From Ottelia alismoides (taxonomy: Eukaryota > Streptophyta > Magnoliopsida > Alismatales > Hydrocharitaceae), in assembly GCA_037367405.1 (NCBI GenBank), contig JAZKJV010008261.1:1550001-1614000 (forward strand): a DNA stretch of 64,000 bases, read 5' to 3'. The notes beneath the pieces were generated by a model. It was given only the letters and a program-made list of their open reading frames with translations, had not been told where the DNA came from and did no database searches. The stretch's first letter is position 1. Each line of letters starts with the position of its first letter. Below, one piece after another: positions 22,921 through 32,902 of this stretch. The translations under genes and the position numbers were made by a program.

Positions 22921-22938
22921 TGGTGTCATTGTTGGGGT
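22921..22938 (+). promoter_or_regulatory. Primer-binding-site-like sequence (first of two)
   Basis: TGGTGTCATTGTTGGGGT, preceded by TTTTTCAGA, resembles the tRNA-Asp 3' complement with about six differences, nearly all transitions. The same context recurs at 23826-23852. It may be a relic of an older LTR-leader junction. Confidence 0.45.
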
Positions 22939-23834
22939 TCTAATGCAAAATCGCCAAAAAAAATTCTTGTGCACGTGTGAAGCACGTGCACCGCTTAAAT
23001 GTAAAGCGATGGGCGGCAGGTTGGTTTGTTGGCGACGCGTGACTGATAGATGGTTGTTAATCCAATGCCAATCTAACAACTGAGGTTATTTTCCCCAACT
23101 TAGAGATGAAGGTGGTTCATATGTACGATGGAAGATCGGACGATGTTCTTCCTAGGTGTGGCGGTTCTTCGCGGGCGACAGCGTCGGTGGTCTCACTGAT
23201 GCGATGCGGTAGCTGCTCGGAAGGTCGATGACACTGATCTCAAGCTCCAGTTCTTCCCAACTTGCCTCGTGTAGCGGTGGAGCTTTAAGATCCGAGTGAA
23301 GGTGCTTCGTTTAATGGTGCAGCGTGAGAATTAAGTCTACAGTAAAGTTCTCAAGGATGAAGTTCCAGGTGGTGACGGCCTAGATCCTTAAAGATTGATC
23401 TCTGTTCACAGGATTCTCGAGTTGCAGATGTTCTGCTACAAGTGCTAAGCTTCAAATGAAAGCTTTGATCTCATATGTGTATCATGTTCTTCCTCCAAAT
23501 GATATGATCGAATCTCATGTGAAGCTGATGCTTCCTGTAAATGTACATGCGACTCGAGAGCACGTCTCGGTCTGAGGTTAGGTTCAAACAAGGGCAGTGG
23601 ATGGGTTTATCCTCATTGATGGAGGATAGGATCAAGCCTCAGATCTCCAATAGATCTAAGGTGGTAAGGTATGAACGGAGGGTGAAGAAGCAGAATGGAT
23701 CAGATGAGGTGGAATTAAGGAAGCGTTGATGGATTTTGGTCTATTTATGCCTCAAAATCAGTGGAATGGACTGAATTGAGAGGACAATACAATAGGGAGA
23801 GAAGAAAAGGCGGAAGAAGATTGTATTTTTCAGA

Positions 23835-23852
23835 TGGCACCATTGCTGGGGA
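23835..23852 (+). promoter_or_regulatory. C primer-binding site (tRNA-Asp type)
   Basis: TGGCACCATTGCTGGGGA differs at three positions from the plant tRNA-Asp complement TGGCGCCGTTGCCGGGGA. It sits two bases after the CA end of the LTR. The following AATTTAGATTTAGGGTTTC matches the leader start of B, so this is probably the functional ancestral site. Confidence 0.75.
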
Positions 23853-24945
23853 GGCAGCGCTACATTACCGTAGAATTTAGATTTAGGGTTTCTTTTCGCC
23901 ATCTTCTTATTTTTTTTCTAACCTCACGGCCTTTTGATTCTGATTTATGCAGTACATGTTGAACAATGTGAGACAGAACCTCAAAGCTGATTAGTTGTAT
24001 TTTTTGTAATAAAAATATCAAAAAATGTTCGTAGGAAGGGGCCGCTTCAGGGTATACGACTTGTACCTCCATCCCTCCCTTCTTCTCGGGGTCTGTTTCA
24101 CCAGGTGTCGTGCACTTGGGGGAATAGGGCACCCACCGCAGTTATCTCGCTACATGTTTTTCTTGAAGGTTTTCTGCAGCTTTTTCAAGGATAGGTGTCT
24201 CTTGGGATTTATTGATTTTTCCATTCTCTATGTAACCGTAGCTAGGTGCTTTCTTAGGTCGAATCACCTAGTTGCTTGTGTACTTAGGACAAAAACCCAA
24301 AAAAAACAAAAACACATTAGATGTTGTTTGAAAATAATAAAGAAAAAGTGATAACTAAAAAATTAAAACATGGACTGCTAATTTTATCTGACCCTAAAAT
24401 GAAACGTAAGGACTTCATTTGTTTTGGGAGAGCAATCCCTAGCGAATGAATTGCATGTACCTTCCATATCTGTGAGTGAGAGACAACCCTTAAGGTAGAG
24501 CCAGAGTATGGATTCTTTTGAAGTACTACTTATTTCATGCATTTAATCACTTGCTCTTTAGTGGGGACTCTCGGGTAGCCGGAAATGGTCCGAGTTTCCT
24601 TAGCAGAGTGGGAGTTTTAGAGGACACCGTAGTAGCATGGTCCTTAAGTAACACGGTTAGCCGGAAACAGTCCGTACTTACTCCCATACTGTTTGAGAAT
24701 AGGATATTTCTTGTAAGAACTTGTGATAGTATTTCAAAGAAATTTCGAGCACCTATCAGCTAATGCTAATCTGTGAAAAGACTTGTCTGCCAAATAACCC
24801 TAAAACTGACAAGATAAACGACCGAACTCTTACAGTCATCATCAGTTTGTGTTGGTGAATCTGATATTTGCTTTGTGTTTGAATTTGCAAGTGAGTCCTA
24901 TCTTTCAGATCATTCAATTGATTAGGAGTCATCTATTTAATCACA
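23853..24945 (+). other. C 5' leader
   Basis: The leader is non-coding. It contains blocks shared with element B: GGGTAGCCGGAAATGGTC (about 24571, B about 39758), then TTTCCTTA(G/A)CAGA, TGGGAG(G)TTT(T)AGAGGA, and CCGTACTTAC (B about 39838). Near its end (24795-24870) lies the block ending GTGTTGGTGAATCTG that is also present in B and F. The conservation of non-coding sequence between otherwise diverged elements suggests a cis role such as packaging, dimerisation or translation initiation. Confidence 0.6.
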
Positions 24946-26401
24946 ATGATGGGTAGACGATCCCTTAGCCCGACTCTTCCGGTAGTGCTTCCAGGTGCAT
25001 CTCTCGATCATTTAGGTCGATTCGAGATGTCTCGTGTCTCGAACCTGAGTTGATTCTCTGACCTCGAAGAGTCCTCTCCTTTTATTTCTTTGTCTTCTTC
25101 GTATTCTTCTATTCCTATCTCTTTAGTCCCTTTGAGTCAGCCTTTGATTATACATGTGACATCTGAGCAGAGATATGAGACCCATGAGCCAAGTATTGAC
25201 CAGATGAGAGGTCCAAGTCAAAGTGTTGCTGAGACAAGAGTGCGGATTGAGTAACCGACAACTTCTTCGGGAGATGAGTCAGTTTCGACATCAAGATTAC
25301 AGAAGTTTCTAATAGAATCAGAATTTGTTTCACTGCTGCAGAAGTTTCATGGAAAGACACATGAGGAACCTTATGATCATCTCTTTGAGTTTGAGGAGAT
25401 CTGCGGTATAAGATTCTACTCAGACATTACACCTGAGGATGCCATGAAAAAGAACTTCCCTTTGACACTTAAGGACGAAGCCGCAAGATGGCTCCGATGT
25501 TTGAGAGAGTAGAGAGCTAACTAGGGTATGCTTCGAGCAGCCTTTCATAGGAGATTTTACCCCATTTGCCAAGACAATTTCATGCCGTCAATCATCAGAT
25601 AATTTACGCATGATCCCAACGAGCCACTACAGGATATGTGGCTCCGTTTTCATATTCTTCTACGGAGATTCCCAGATCACAGGATCTCTAGAGCTGAGTT
25701 AGCACAAATATTCTATCATGGGATGATCACCGATTAGCAGGCATTGGTCGATGGCTCGTGTGGTGGTTCATACCACAGTCTTGATGAGGATTCACTTTGG
25801 AATCTCTTCGGAGAGATTTCTGATGTCAAGACAATGCACGAAGGTGATACTAGACCAACAAGATGCAATCCACCTCCTGTTGATTTAGGGACCACACATC
25901 AGGCAATTGATGTGGATATTTATGCAGTATCAAGGATGGTCGTTGAGACATATGCAGAAAGTTCTTAGAGACTGACACATATTCTGTTGAGTTCTCAACC
26001 AGAGTATGAGTCGGTTCCATGTTTTCCACTTCAGGAGTCTTGGATACCTATTTCTTACGTGTTCAAAGATACCGAGTGAGAGCTGATGCTGTTTCAGCCG
26101 ACTTATCAACCAATTCAATTTCCATATCAGGACCAGTGCTTTGAGCAGCCACCTCAGACCTCAGGAGCATTTCACCTCGGACTCATTTGATCATTTTGAG
26201 CGTCTTCAGCAACCTCAAATGGATTTGGGACATTACTTCGAGAGTCCTGATATAGATGGTCCCACATTCAATCACTTCGTCCATTTGATTCATGAGCAGA
26301 CCACCTATCGTAGAGAGCATATGGACACCTTCAAAGATTGCATTGCCAGCATTATCATAGTGCAGAGAAAAGTTTCAGATTTTCCGGCTTCACATGAGTA
26401 G
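24946..26401 (+). pseudogene. C gag polyprotein, broken
   Basis: The start is chosen at the double ATG giving MMGRRSLSPTLPVVLPG, homologous to F gag. One frame runs to about 26130 with stops at several places. The core reads LLQKFHGKTHEEPYDHLFEF (about 25335), then PLTLKDEAARWLRCL (about 25460), RFYPICQDNFMPS and CGGSYHSLDEDSLWNLF (about 25760), which parallels CGGSYTSRGSDMVWKVF in B. It then shifts frame near 26130 to a Q/H-rich tail ending at 26401. Gag builds the particle. The pattern fits the Athila/Tat retrotransposon-gag domain, with no zinc knuckle seen. Confidence 0.8.
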
Positions 26402-26944
26402 TTGAATGAGCTTATAATCAGCAACGACGTAAGTGTAATTCAAATTCTGCTTCTCTTTATAGTGAAGGCAAAAAATCAAAAAATGGAAAAAAGATAAAAT
26501 TCAAAAAAAGGAATAAATATAAGACTCCTGACTCTTCTGACGGATCTTGAGCTTCTACTATTCATAGAGCTAGTCCCCATTTTATAAAAATATTTTCTTC
26601 TCCACGTGTGTACATACTGACATGGAAGATGTACAGATACCCTTCCCAGATGCTATGAATCTAGGGAAGGGAGAAAAATCAGAAATATTTAAAAAATTCA
26701 AGAGTTGACATTTACGAAAGAGATGTTGGATCGAATTTAGATCAAGCTCACACTTTTGGAGGCATTGATCCACATTCCTCTTCTTTAGAAATATCTGAAG
26801 CAACAAACCACACTGAAAAGGAAGAAGAGACATAATCACGGCTTTGAGAAACAAGTACTAACCATTGACACTTGTTGCTCCATCCAGCACACATCTCTCA
26901 CGAAGAAAAAGGAAGATTTGGGAGCACCATTTTTTAGTTGTTAG
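26402..26944 (+). other. C gag-protease linker, decayed
   Basis: No open frame survives. Fragments rich in lysine codons (about 26460-26520) and a stretch near 26580-26720 lie where the hydrophilic linker of element B sits, so this is read as degraded gag-pro spacer. Confidence 0.45.
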
Positions 26945-27223
26945 ATTTCAGATCACGAGTTCGAGCACACCTTGTTGAACAACGGGTCGTCAGTGAATAT
27001 TTTACCCTTCCATCTGCTTGAGACACTTCATCTAGGGCCTCTTAAGCAAGCCAGAATGATTCTTTGGTTTTCAAACCGATCGGTCATGAGGCCAAAGGGA
27101 ATACTTAAGGACATTGTCATGCTAGTACAAGGCACAAAATTCACTGTGGATTTTGTTATCTTAGACTCTAACTCCTCTGTACCATTACAAGATGTTGCTA
27201 TCATTCTTGGTATGCCAAATTGA
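26945..27223 (+). pseudogene. C aspartic protease, truncated
   Basis: Translation from 26945 includes DHEFEHTLLNNGSSVNILP, then FTVDFVILDSNSS and DVAIILGMP, where it ends. The order matches the proteases of B and F. The catalytic aspartate position of the DNGSS motif is asparagine here, so this copy is dead even apart from truncation. The expected continuation (RPFLATA-like in F) is replaced by LTR sequence of element A from about 27212-27222. Confidence 0.75.
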
Positions 27224-29934
27224 CATTCGAACTTCGTTGCGGTCGGGCGAACTAAGATCGATCAAAAACCGCTCCGATCAATTTATCAATTACATGCAAG
27301 CAATCGAATTTATTTATTTGGGCAAGTCCAAGGTTGAACTCAGGGACACGAGCCTCTTAAGTTGTTGTTCATATTCTCAATGTTCAAATTAAGTGTTGAA
27401 CTAGTAACTAATAGGTCAACACACAAAAGGACAAACAATACAGACACATGAAGATATTTTTTTAGTTTTTATAATGCAATGTGATGCAAATGTAGAACTA
27501 TGAAATTATGACCTACATGAATAAAATCAATGAGCAATAAAAATGTGCAATTAATTCCGGGATCAAATCATGAGGCAATCTTAATCAAGGAACAAGCAAA
27601 TGACATTAAAAACCCTTAAACATAAAACACTTTATTACTAAAATTTATCAACAAAATTTAAGTGTCAAAACAAGGAACCAATAATGCCAAGTCATAGATA
27701 ATGAAGCAAGCTTCAAAATGAAATTGAAATCAACTAAAATGGAGGTCGAGTGCTGAAGATATTCACAAAAGAGTCCAGGGGCATAAATGTAAAGAAAACT
27801 TCAAAATAAATAGAGAAAACATTACAATCAAGTCCCTGGAAGGGCATAAATGTAATTAAGAAAAGTTGCGAGGCCTTCCCTGTAACTTTTCCATACGCAC
27901 GGGGACTAAATTACAATTATTAAAACCTGGAGGGGCTTGAGTGCAATTAGTCCCATGCACACATGCTATGCATGTGATCAGAGGACCTGTTTGTAATTTT
28001 GAGAAGTCGGCGGGACACCCCTACAATTTAGTCGATCCTCATGTGACATGGGCACGTGAGGCTAGGCTCGGATGTCAGCTCAGACTCAGGGCGAGGCTCG
28101 GCAGGCTCGGCGGAGGCTCGAGCCACGTGTTAATAGATGGCGCTCTTGCTTGGCTTGGGTGCTCCGAGTGTGGAGACTGGAGATGGAGGCTCGAGCTTTG
28201 AAACATGGTGTTCTTTGGGCTGCCTGGTCATTAGGATCGAACGGCAACTGTTTGTCTAGTTCCTCCTTTCCGCCGCCTCCTACGATGGACTTAGTGGGGC
28301 TCCGGTGAAGGGCTCTTTCCTCCTCCAGGCCTCCATTGGTCGTAAGATGATCAGGGAAGGTCCTGGGGGAGCCGACGATGAATCTCAGATGAAAAGAACC
28401 ACTGGGGCAGTCTGGATCGAAGTGGCGATGTAAGATCGCCAGAGATGAAGCTCTGGAAGAAAACCCCGACGAAGGCTCCGACCAATGAAGCAGTACGTGC
28501 AATCGTTAGCTCGAAAGCTGAAGCATATGTGCGTGGGGGCGAAGTGAGTGGAATGGGTCCCTAGTGAGCGAAGGAGTGGGGGACTGGTGCTCTATATCCG
28601 GCAACTTGGAGAGGAGGTGGATTGTAGGAGTTCAGATGATGGAGAATAAGAGGAGGCGAGCGGAGGTATGCGCGAGGATGAGCATGGTTCGGTGAAGTTA
28701 ATGAGATGTTCAATTGATAGTGAAAGTTATAAGGGGTGCCTAACTAAATAGCAGAAATTAAGAGGAAATGAGAGAATGGACAGAAGATCCTTACCTGGAG
28801 GTCGGGGGTGGATGCAGCGGCCTGGGCTCGAGCTCTAAGGAGGGCTCTGCTCATCGTTGTAGTCCAACGACCAACTGGAGCAGCTTGCCGGTGTTTCACG
28901 GTCGGAGGCATGTCCTACCATGGCCAAGCATCAACACCGGGACCATTGGTCATGTTCGTGACCTCGATCCGATCTCCCCCTATCACGGGGAGATGGAGAG
29001 GAGCTGGGCCAAGGTCTGCATAAAGGTGGGCGGGCATGAATATGGGCGGTAGCTATGTATTTGTAGGGGGAATATCAAAGTACAAGTGGTGAAGGATGTG
29101 GTTTGTGGGAGATATATGGAGCAGAAGAGATGAAGACGTGCGAAGCCTTACGGCTGGCTAGGATGGCGAAGGATCAGGTTTTGACCGGGTATGGTTAGAG
29201 ATGCGCGGGGCATGTTGGGAAGGTGGAGAAAATGAGAAGGGGGCGAGGTGCGCAATGTGGCGAACGTGGGAGAGATCAGGCGGACAAAGGTGGAAGATGA
29301 GGTGTTGACTGTTGGATCTTGATATTAAACGGTTAGGGTGAAAGCGCTAAGGAGCAGCCCTGATCTAATCGATCAGAATGCATCTAAGGGCTATGGGCGA
29401 GGTACGTGGCGATGTTGGATTTAAAGATCCAACGGTCTAGGATAGAGCGGGCATGGATGCTCCAGATGCAGTCTGGAGTAAGATCGAAGGGCTGACGATG
29501 GAAATGGAATGGGCGGGGGCATTGGCGCTCCAGAAAGCGATCAAACGACTGGAAGTGAAGGGCACGTGGCGCGAGGAGAGCAGGCCACGTGGCCCGAACG
29601 GATTATTCAAAAACTATAAAATTAAAAGAAAAATTGAAAAGAAAAAGAAGGAAGGCGAATTTGGGAAAACTCAAAACATGAAAGTTGTAGATCTCGATGA
29701 GATCTACCAGTTTCATGTTGACAAAAAACACAAAATAAGTCAAACAAAGGGAGAAATATTTTTGATAGCATTTTTAGAGGTACAAAAACACTGCAAATTT
29801 TGATTTTGTAATTTTTTGTATTTTTAATTTATTATAAGACCAAGACATAAACACTTAATCTGGTTTCTACTGACAATAATTTAAGCTAGGGGATTAATAT
29901 CTGGAAATTAACATGATGAAACCGAGGTTCATCA
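27219..29934 (-). repeat. A LTR 1 (left, 3' LTR)
   Basis: It aligns with 32938-35633 over its length. On the minus strand it starts TGATGAACCTCGG next to the polypurine tract. Its inner 35 bp or so (the end that would read TGACGAGTTCC on the plus strand) are missing at the junction with element C. The motif array (27775-28030) and the GC-rich island (28040-29600) with CACGTG boxes are both present. Confidence 0.85.
27775..28031 (-). repeat. Periodic degenerate motif array in A LTR 1
   Basis: Plus-strand copies of a GGGGCATAAATGTAATTA-like motif start near 27776, 27838, 27869, 27898, 27929, 27980 and 28011. Most intervals are close to 30 or 60 bp. The counterpart in LTR 2 lies around 33455-33715. 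The motif and its orientation relative to the element agree with the array in F (4985-5392). Confidence 0.6.
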
Positions 29935-29969
29935 CCCCCTATACTTAAACAATGCTCGTCCTCGAGCAT
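29935..29969 (-). promoter_or_regulatory. A polypurine tract and adjacent stem-loop
   Basis: On the minus strand AAGTATAGGGGG (29947-29935) sits immediately before the LTR start TGATGAACC. Just upstream is a perfect stem ATGCTCG/CGAGCAT with a four-base loop (29952-29969). The second unit has the same arrangement at 35634-35669 with one changed pair. Elements B and D have comparable stem-loops before their polypurine tracts. Confidence 0.75.
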
Positions 29970-32882
29970 CTCAAGATTGAATGGGTTGGATTAACCCCTG
30001 ATTGTGCATGTGAGTACAATACCTTATAAGTTCAAGAACTCTCAGTTTTAGAGATCCAAAATTTCAGAGTTGAACCAAGCTCTAATAAAGAGGCATCCAA
30101 TTTCTCTAATTTATCAGACTCTCTGCATACATATAAAATAAGGATATGATATTATGTGTTGACCGCAGTCACAAGAGTAGAGTCACAACTTCCCCTACGA
30201 TCCCAGTCCAAGAGACTCTCCTAAGAATCCAATCCTCAACACTAGGGAATAAGTCAAATATTGCATTCAATCCATCGTCTCTTTAGTTGTCAGACTTAAA
30301 AATGTAGATGGAAAGCTAGCTGATGGAGGGCATAAGATTATTTCATTTCTTCTCTCCCTCTCATTGGAACAAGGATCCTCTCGAGTGCCTTATTAACTCA
30401 ACACGTTTTGTTGTTGATCAGTGTGCCCATCAAGATAAGTTGGAGTCGTCTGTACTTGTTTTCCTAGGAGTACACCAAGGTGTGTCTTTTTTGAGTACCT
30501 ATCGTACCTTCTATACCCAGACTTGTATCACTATACGATGTAGAGCCATTTTTGGGTGCTAGTCCGAGTCCTTGGTCCTAATTACAGTGGTCCAAGTGGA
30601 CACGTTGAAATGGTTGGGAGCGCTTGCCTTTGGTGGAAGCTCTTTGATATGTGACTTTGTAAGGTGAGAGCTTTTTATTTCTTTATTTTCTTTTCTTTGC
30701 TTTTTGGCTAGCTCTATTACTTTTACCAAGAGTTGACGCACACTAATCAACATTTTTTATATTTCATCACACCCTGGCATGTAGGTAAATATCAAGAGAT
30801 AATATAAGAACCATATTCTCATATTGGCTAAAGATTTTGACACTCAGGTTTCATGAAGCCTTCAATGATTTTATCCCATCCTCGAGCATCATTTAATCAG
30901 GTTCAAACTCAAATCCCTCATCCCAGTCCCTCAAGTGAGATTTCAACTCCTCTCCTCATAACTGCAGTCATGTATGTGAAGTGCAGATCATATTCTTAAG
31001 GTTAGAGACTAAGCATGCAATATAGCACACAAATCTTTCAAACTAGGGAAATGTGGATAATTAAGTCAAAGACCCTAATGACTAAGGCTGGTTAACTTAA
31101 AATCTCAAGACCTTGCAAACCGTGTCCTTGAACTTCACTAATCTTGTGTGAAAATGTGGAAGTGTTAGGGATTAAACCAACTCCTTCATCAATTTATTTT
31201 TTATTTTTTTTATTTTTTTTCCGAATTAGTATTTACAAACACAAGTTAGTCTCATTTTTACCCTCCTGAATAGAATTTTGAAAAGATTTTCCAAACTATG
31301 TCACATATATATAGATTTTTCAAAGATTTTTCAAACGATTTTTCAAAACAAGTAAAACTCATTTTAAACCATTTTTCAAAATATTTTCTTCAAAATAATG
31401 CAACATAGTAGACGAAAAATTTCAAACTTTTAAAACATTTAATCCAATTAGTTCAGAAAATGTATACTCCATCCCAAAAAGTTTTAATTTTTTCAAAATT
31501 TTCAAAAAATTTGTTCAAAATAAGAGCAATTGCTAAAGTATATATATATAGTATATACGGTATACCCCCCTATACATGACCTCTGCTATGTCCCCATAGC
31601 ACTAAGTGATACAAAGCCATAGCTCAAGTTAAGAGATAGGAAAATATATTGGAACTTAGGAGGACACCCCCTATACATAGGCTAAAATAACCTAAGTATC
31701 AGAGTGAAGGATAAATGAGTCTGGAATTTACGGGGGCTTAGATCCTCCCTATACTTAGGCTGAGAATAGCCTAAGGATAAGTGTAGTGGGAGAGACCTGA
31801 GGATGACAAAGAGGTTAGGATGGATTTACACGTGAATGGATGAATCTTTGGAGATGAATGGAGTACCTAGTGTCTATGGGAGGGTTTCGAAAACAAACAC
31901 GACTCAATTAATCAAGCAACACCCTTGATTCACCAACTCACACATGAAACCAACAAATGTTGGTCATTTTATCATGTCATTTTTGTTGGTGATAAAAGCA
32001 ATTTCATTCACATTTACGCAATGCTTAATGAAGCATCAAATCATAACATCCTACGTAAAGAGGGTGTTGCTCTCCAAAAAAATGATTTTATTCCATTTTA
32101 TTTGGTAGACTTGCATTAATAGTCCCCATTTTAGCTTTAAGAGTATCACTGAATTAATGTGAGCATAATCAAGAAAACATCATCTACCAGTCATTCTCAA
32201 TTTCCATTTAATCCTAAGTGATCAATCCAGGAAGAGAAAGTCGAGAAAAAGCCTATGCATGCAATAAAATCATGATCTATGCTAAAGAGGAAAACTCACA
32301 GTGCTTTAGATTTCTTCGTGAAAAACAAGACTGAATTACAATCAATTTTTCAATGTATGCAAGTCGATGAAAACCACACTTAGCATGCTACTATTAGCGG
32401 GGAAAGAACATATTTAATTTTGGCTAAGTGAAGCGGTGTCAATGTGCATCTCAAATTAATGTGTGTCCTACCTACGATCAAACACATAAGATATGAAATA
32501 AAATAGCTCAGAGAGCCGCATGCCTGATCCTAAGTCGACATTCAAGTGGGGCAAGCCCCACACAACCACAATATCCTTCGTTCATTTACAATCGCAAGTC
32601 TTCGAACGAAGACCACTGTAAAGACGATTATTACATGCATGAATGAAAAAGAATGCAAAAAATATTAATTCTCTTCAATTTCTCCAATGGTGTTTCTACG
32701 GCTCCTCGCAGTGGGAGTTCTTGCTCCTTTCCTCCTTGATCACCAAGGGACCCTGCCACAAAAGCAAGCATTAGATATATAGTAGAGAATTACCAAAGCA
32801 ATGCATGTGAAATGAACAACTTGACCTACGAGTTTGAAATTATCACTAACAAAAATCTTAATAAAACAAAAATTGAGCCATG
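29970..32882 (-). other. A internal region, lower unit, non-coding
   Basis: No gene is present. In element order (right to left) it holds a leader (32882 to about 31900, including a GAGTTGGTGAATC word near 31930), the hairpin triplet (31790-31556), a TTTTCAAA-rich tract (31520-31260), and a 3' segment matching B 47210-47625 and 57406-58200. It includes an uninterrupted copy of the site at which element D is inserted in B (CACACCCTGGCATGTAGG around 30768-30786). Confidence 0.8.
31556..31790 (-). repeat. Hairpin triplet, A lower unit
   Basis: Three imperfect inverted repeats each contain an (A)AGTATAGGG(G)-like strand when read on the minus strand: about 31749-31790 (stem CTTAGGCT/AGCCTAAG), 31670-31699, and 31565-31605 followed by a GTATAC/GTATATAC palindrome. 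They are collinear with 46686-46940 of B and 51661-51928 of D. Confidence 0.7.
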
Positions 32883-32900
32883 TCCCCGGCAACAACTCCA
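32883..32900 (-). promoter_or_regulatory. A primer-binding site, lower unit
   Basis: The minus strand reads TGGAGTTGTTGCCGGGGA, three differences from the tRNA-Asp complement, and sits two bases from the LTR 2 end at 32903. Confidence 0.8.
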
Positions 32901-32902
32901 TT

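Larger units (their letters stand above)
19307..23832 (+). repeat. C 5' LTR (end ambiguous)
   Basis: It starts TGATGAATCCATGATTCATC, like the LTR of element B. It contains AT-rich flanks, a CT microsatellite, a GC-rich island (about 20480-21560) and, after it, CACCCC/CCCC-containing phrases (about 21640-21990) that match the motif array of the other LTRs. The end is either 22918, before a first primer-site-like sequence, or 23832, before a second one. The sequence after 23835 matches the leader of B, which favours 23832, but then the LTR is 4.5 kb, longer than its relatives by about 0.9 kb. Confidence 0.65.
19307..27222 (+). mobile_element. Element C: Athila/Tat-like gypsy retrotransposon, 3' truncated
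   Basis: Parts in order are: 5' LTR (TGATGAATCC at 19307), primer-binding site, about 1.1-kb leader, gag, linker and the first part of protease. The protease stops at its ILG motif and is joined, between about 27212 and 27222, to the LTR of element A in opposite orientation. RT, RNase H, integrase and 3' LTR are missing. The gag start (MMGRRSL) matches element F, while the leader matches element B, so all three are relatives. Its age is high judging by stops and indels. Confidence 0.8.
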
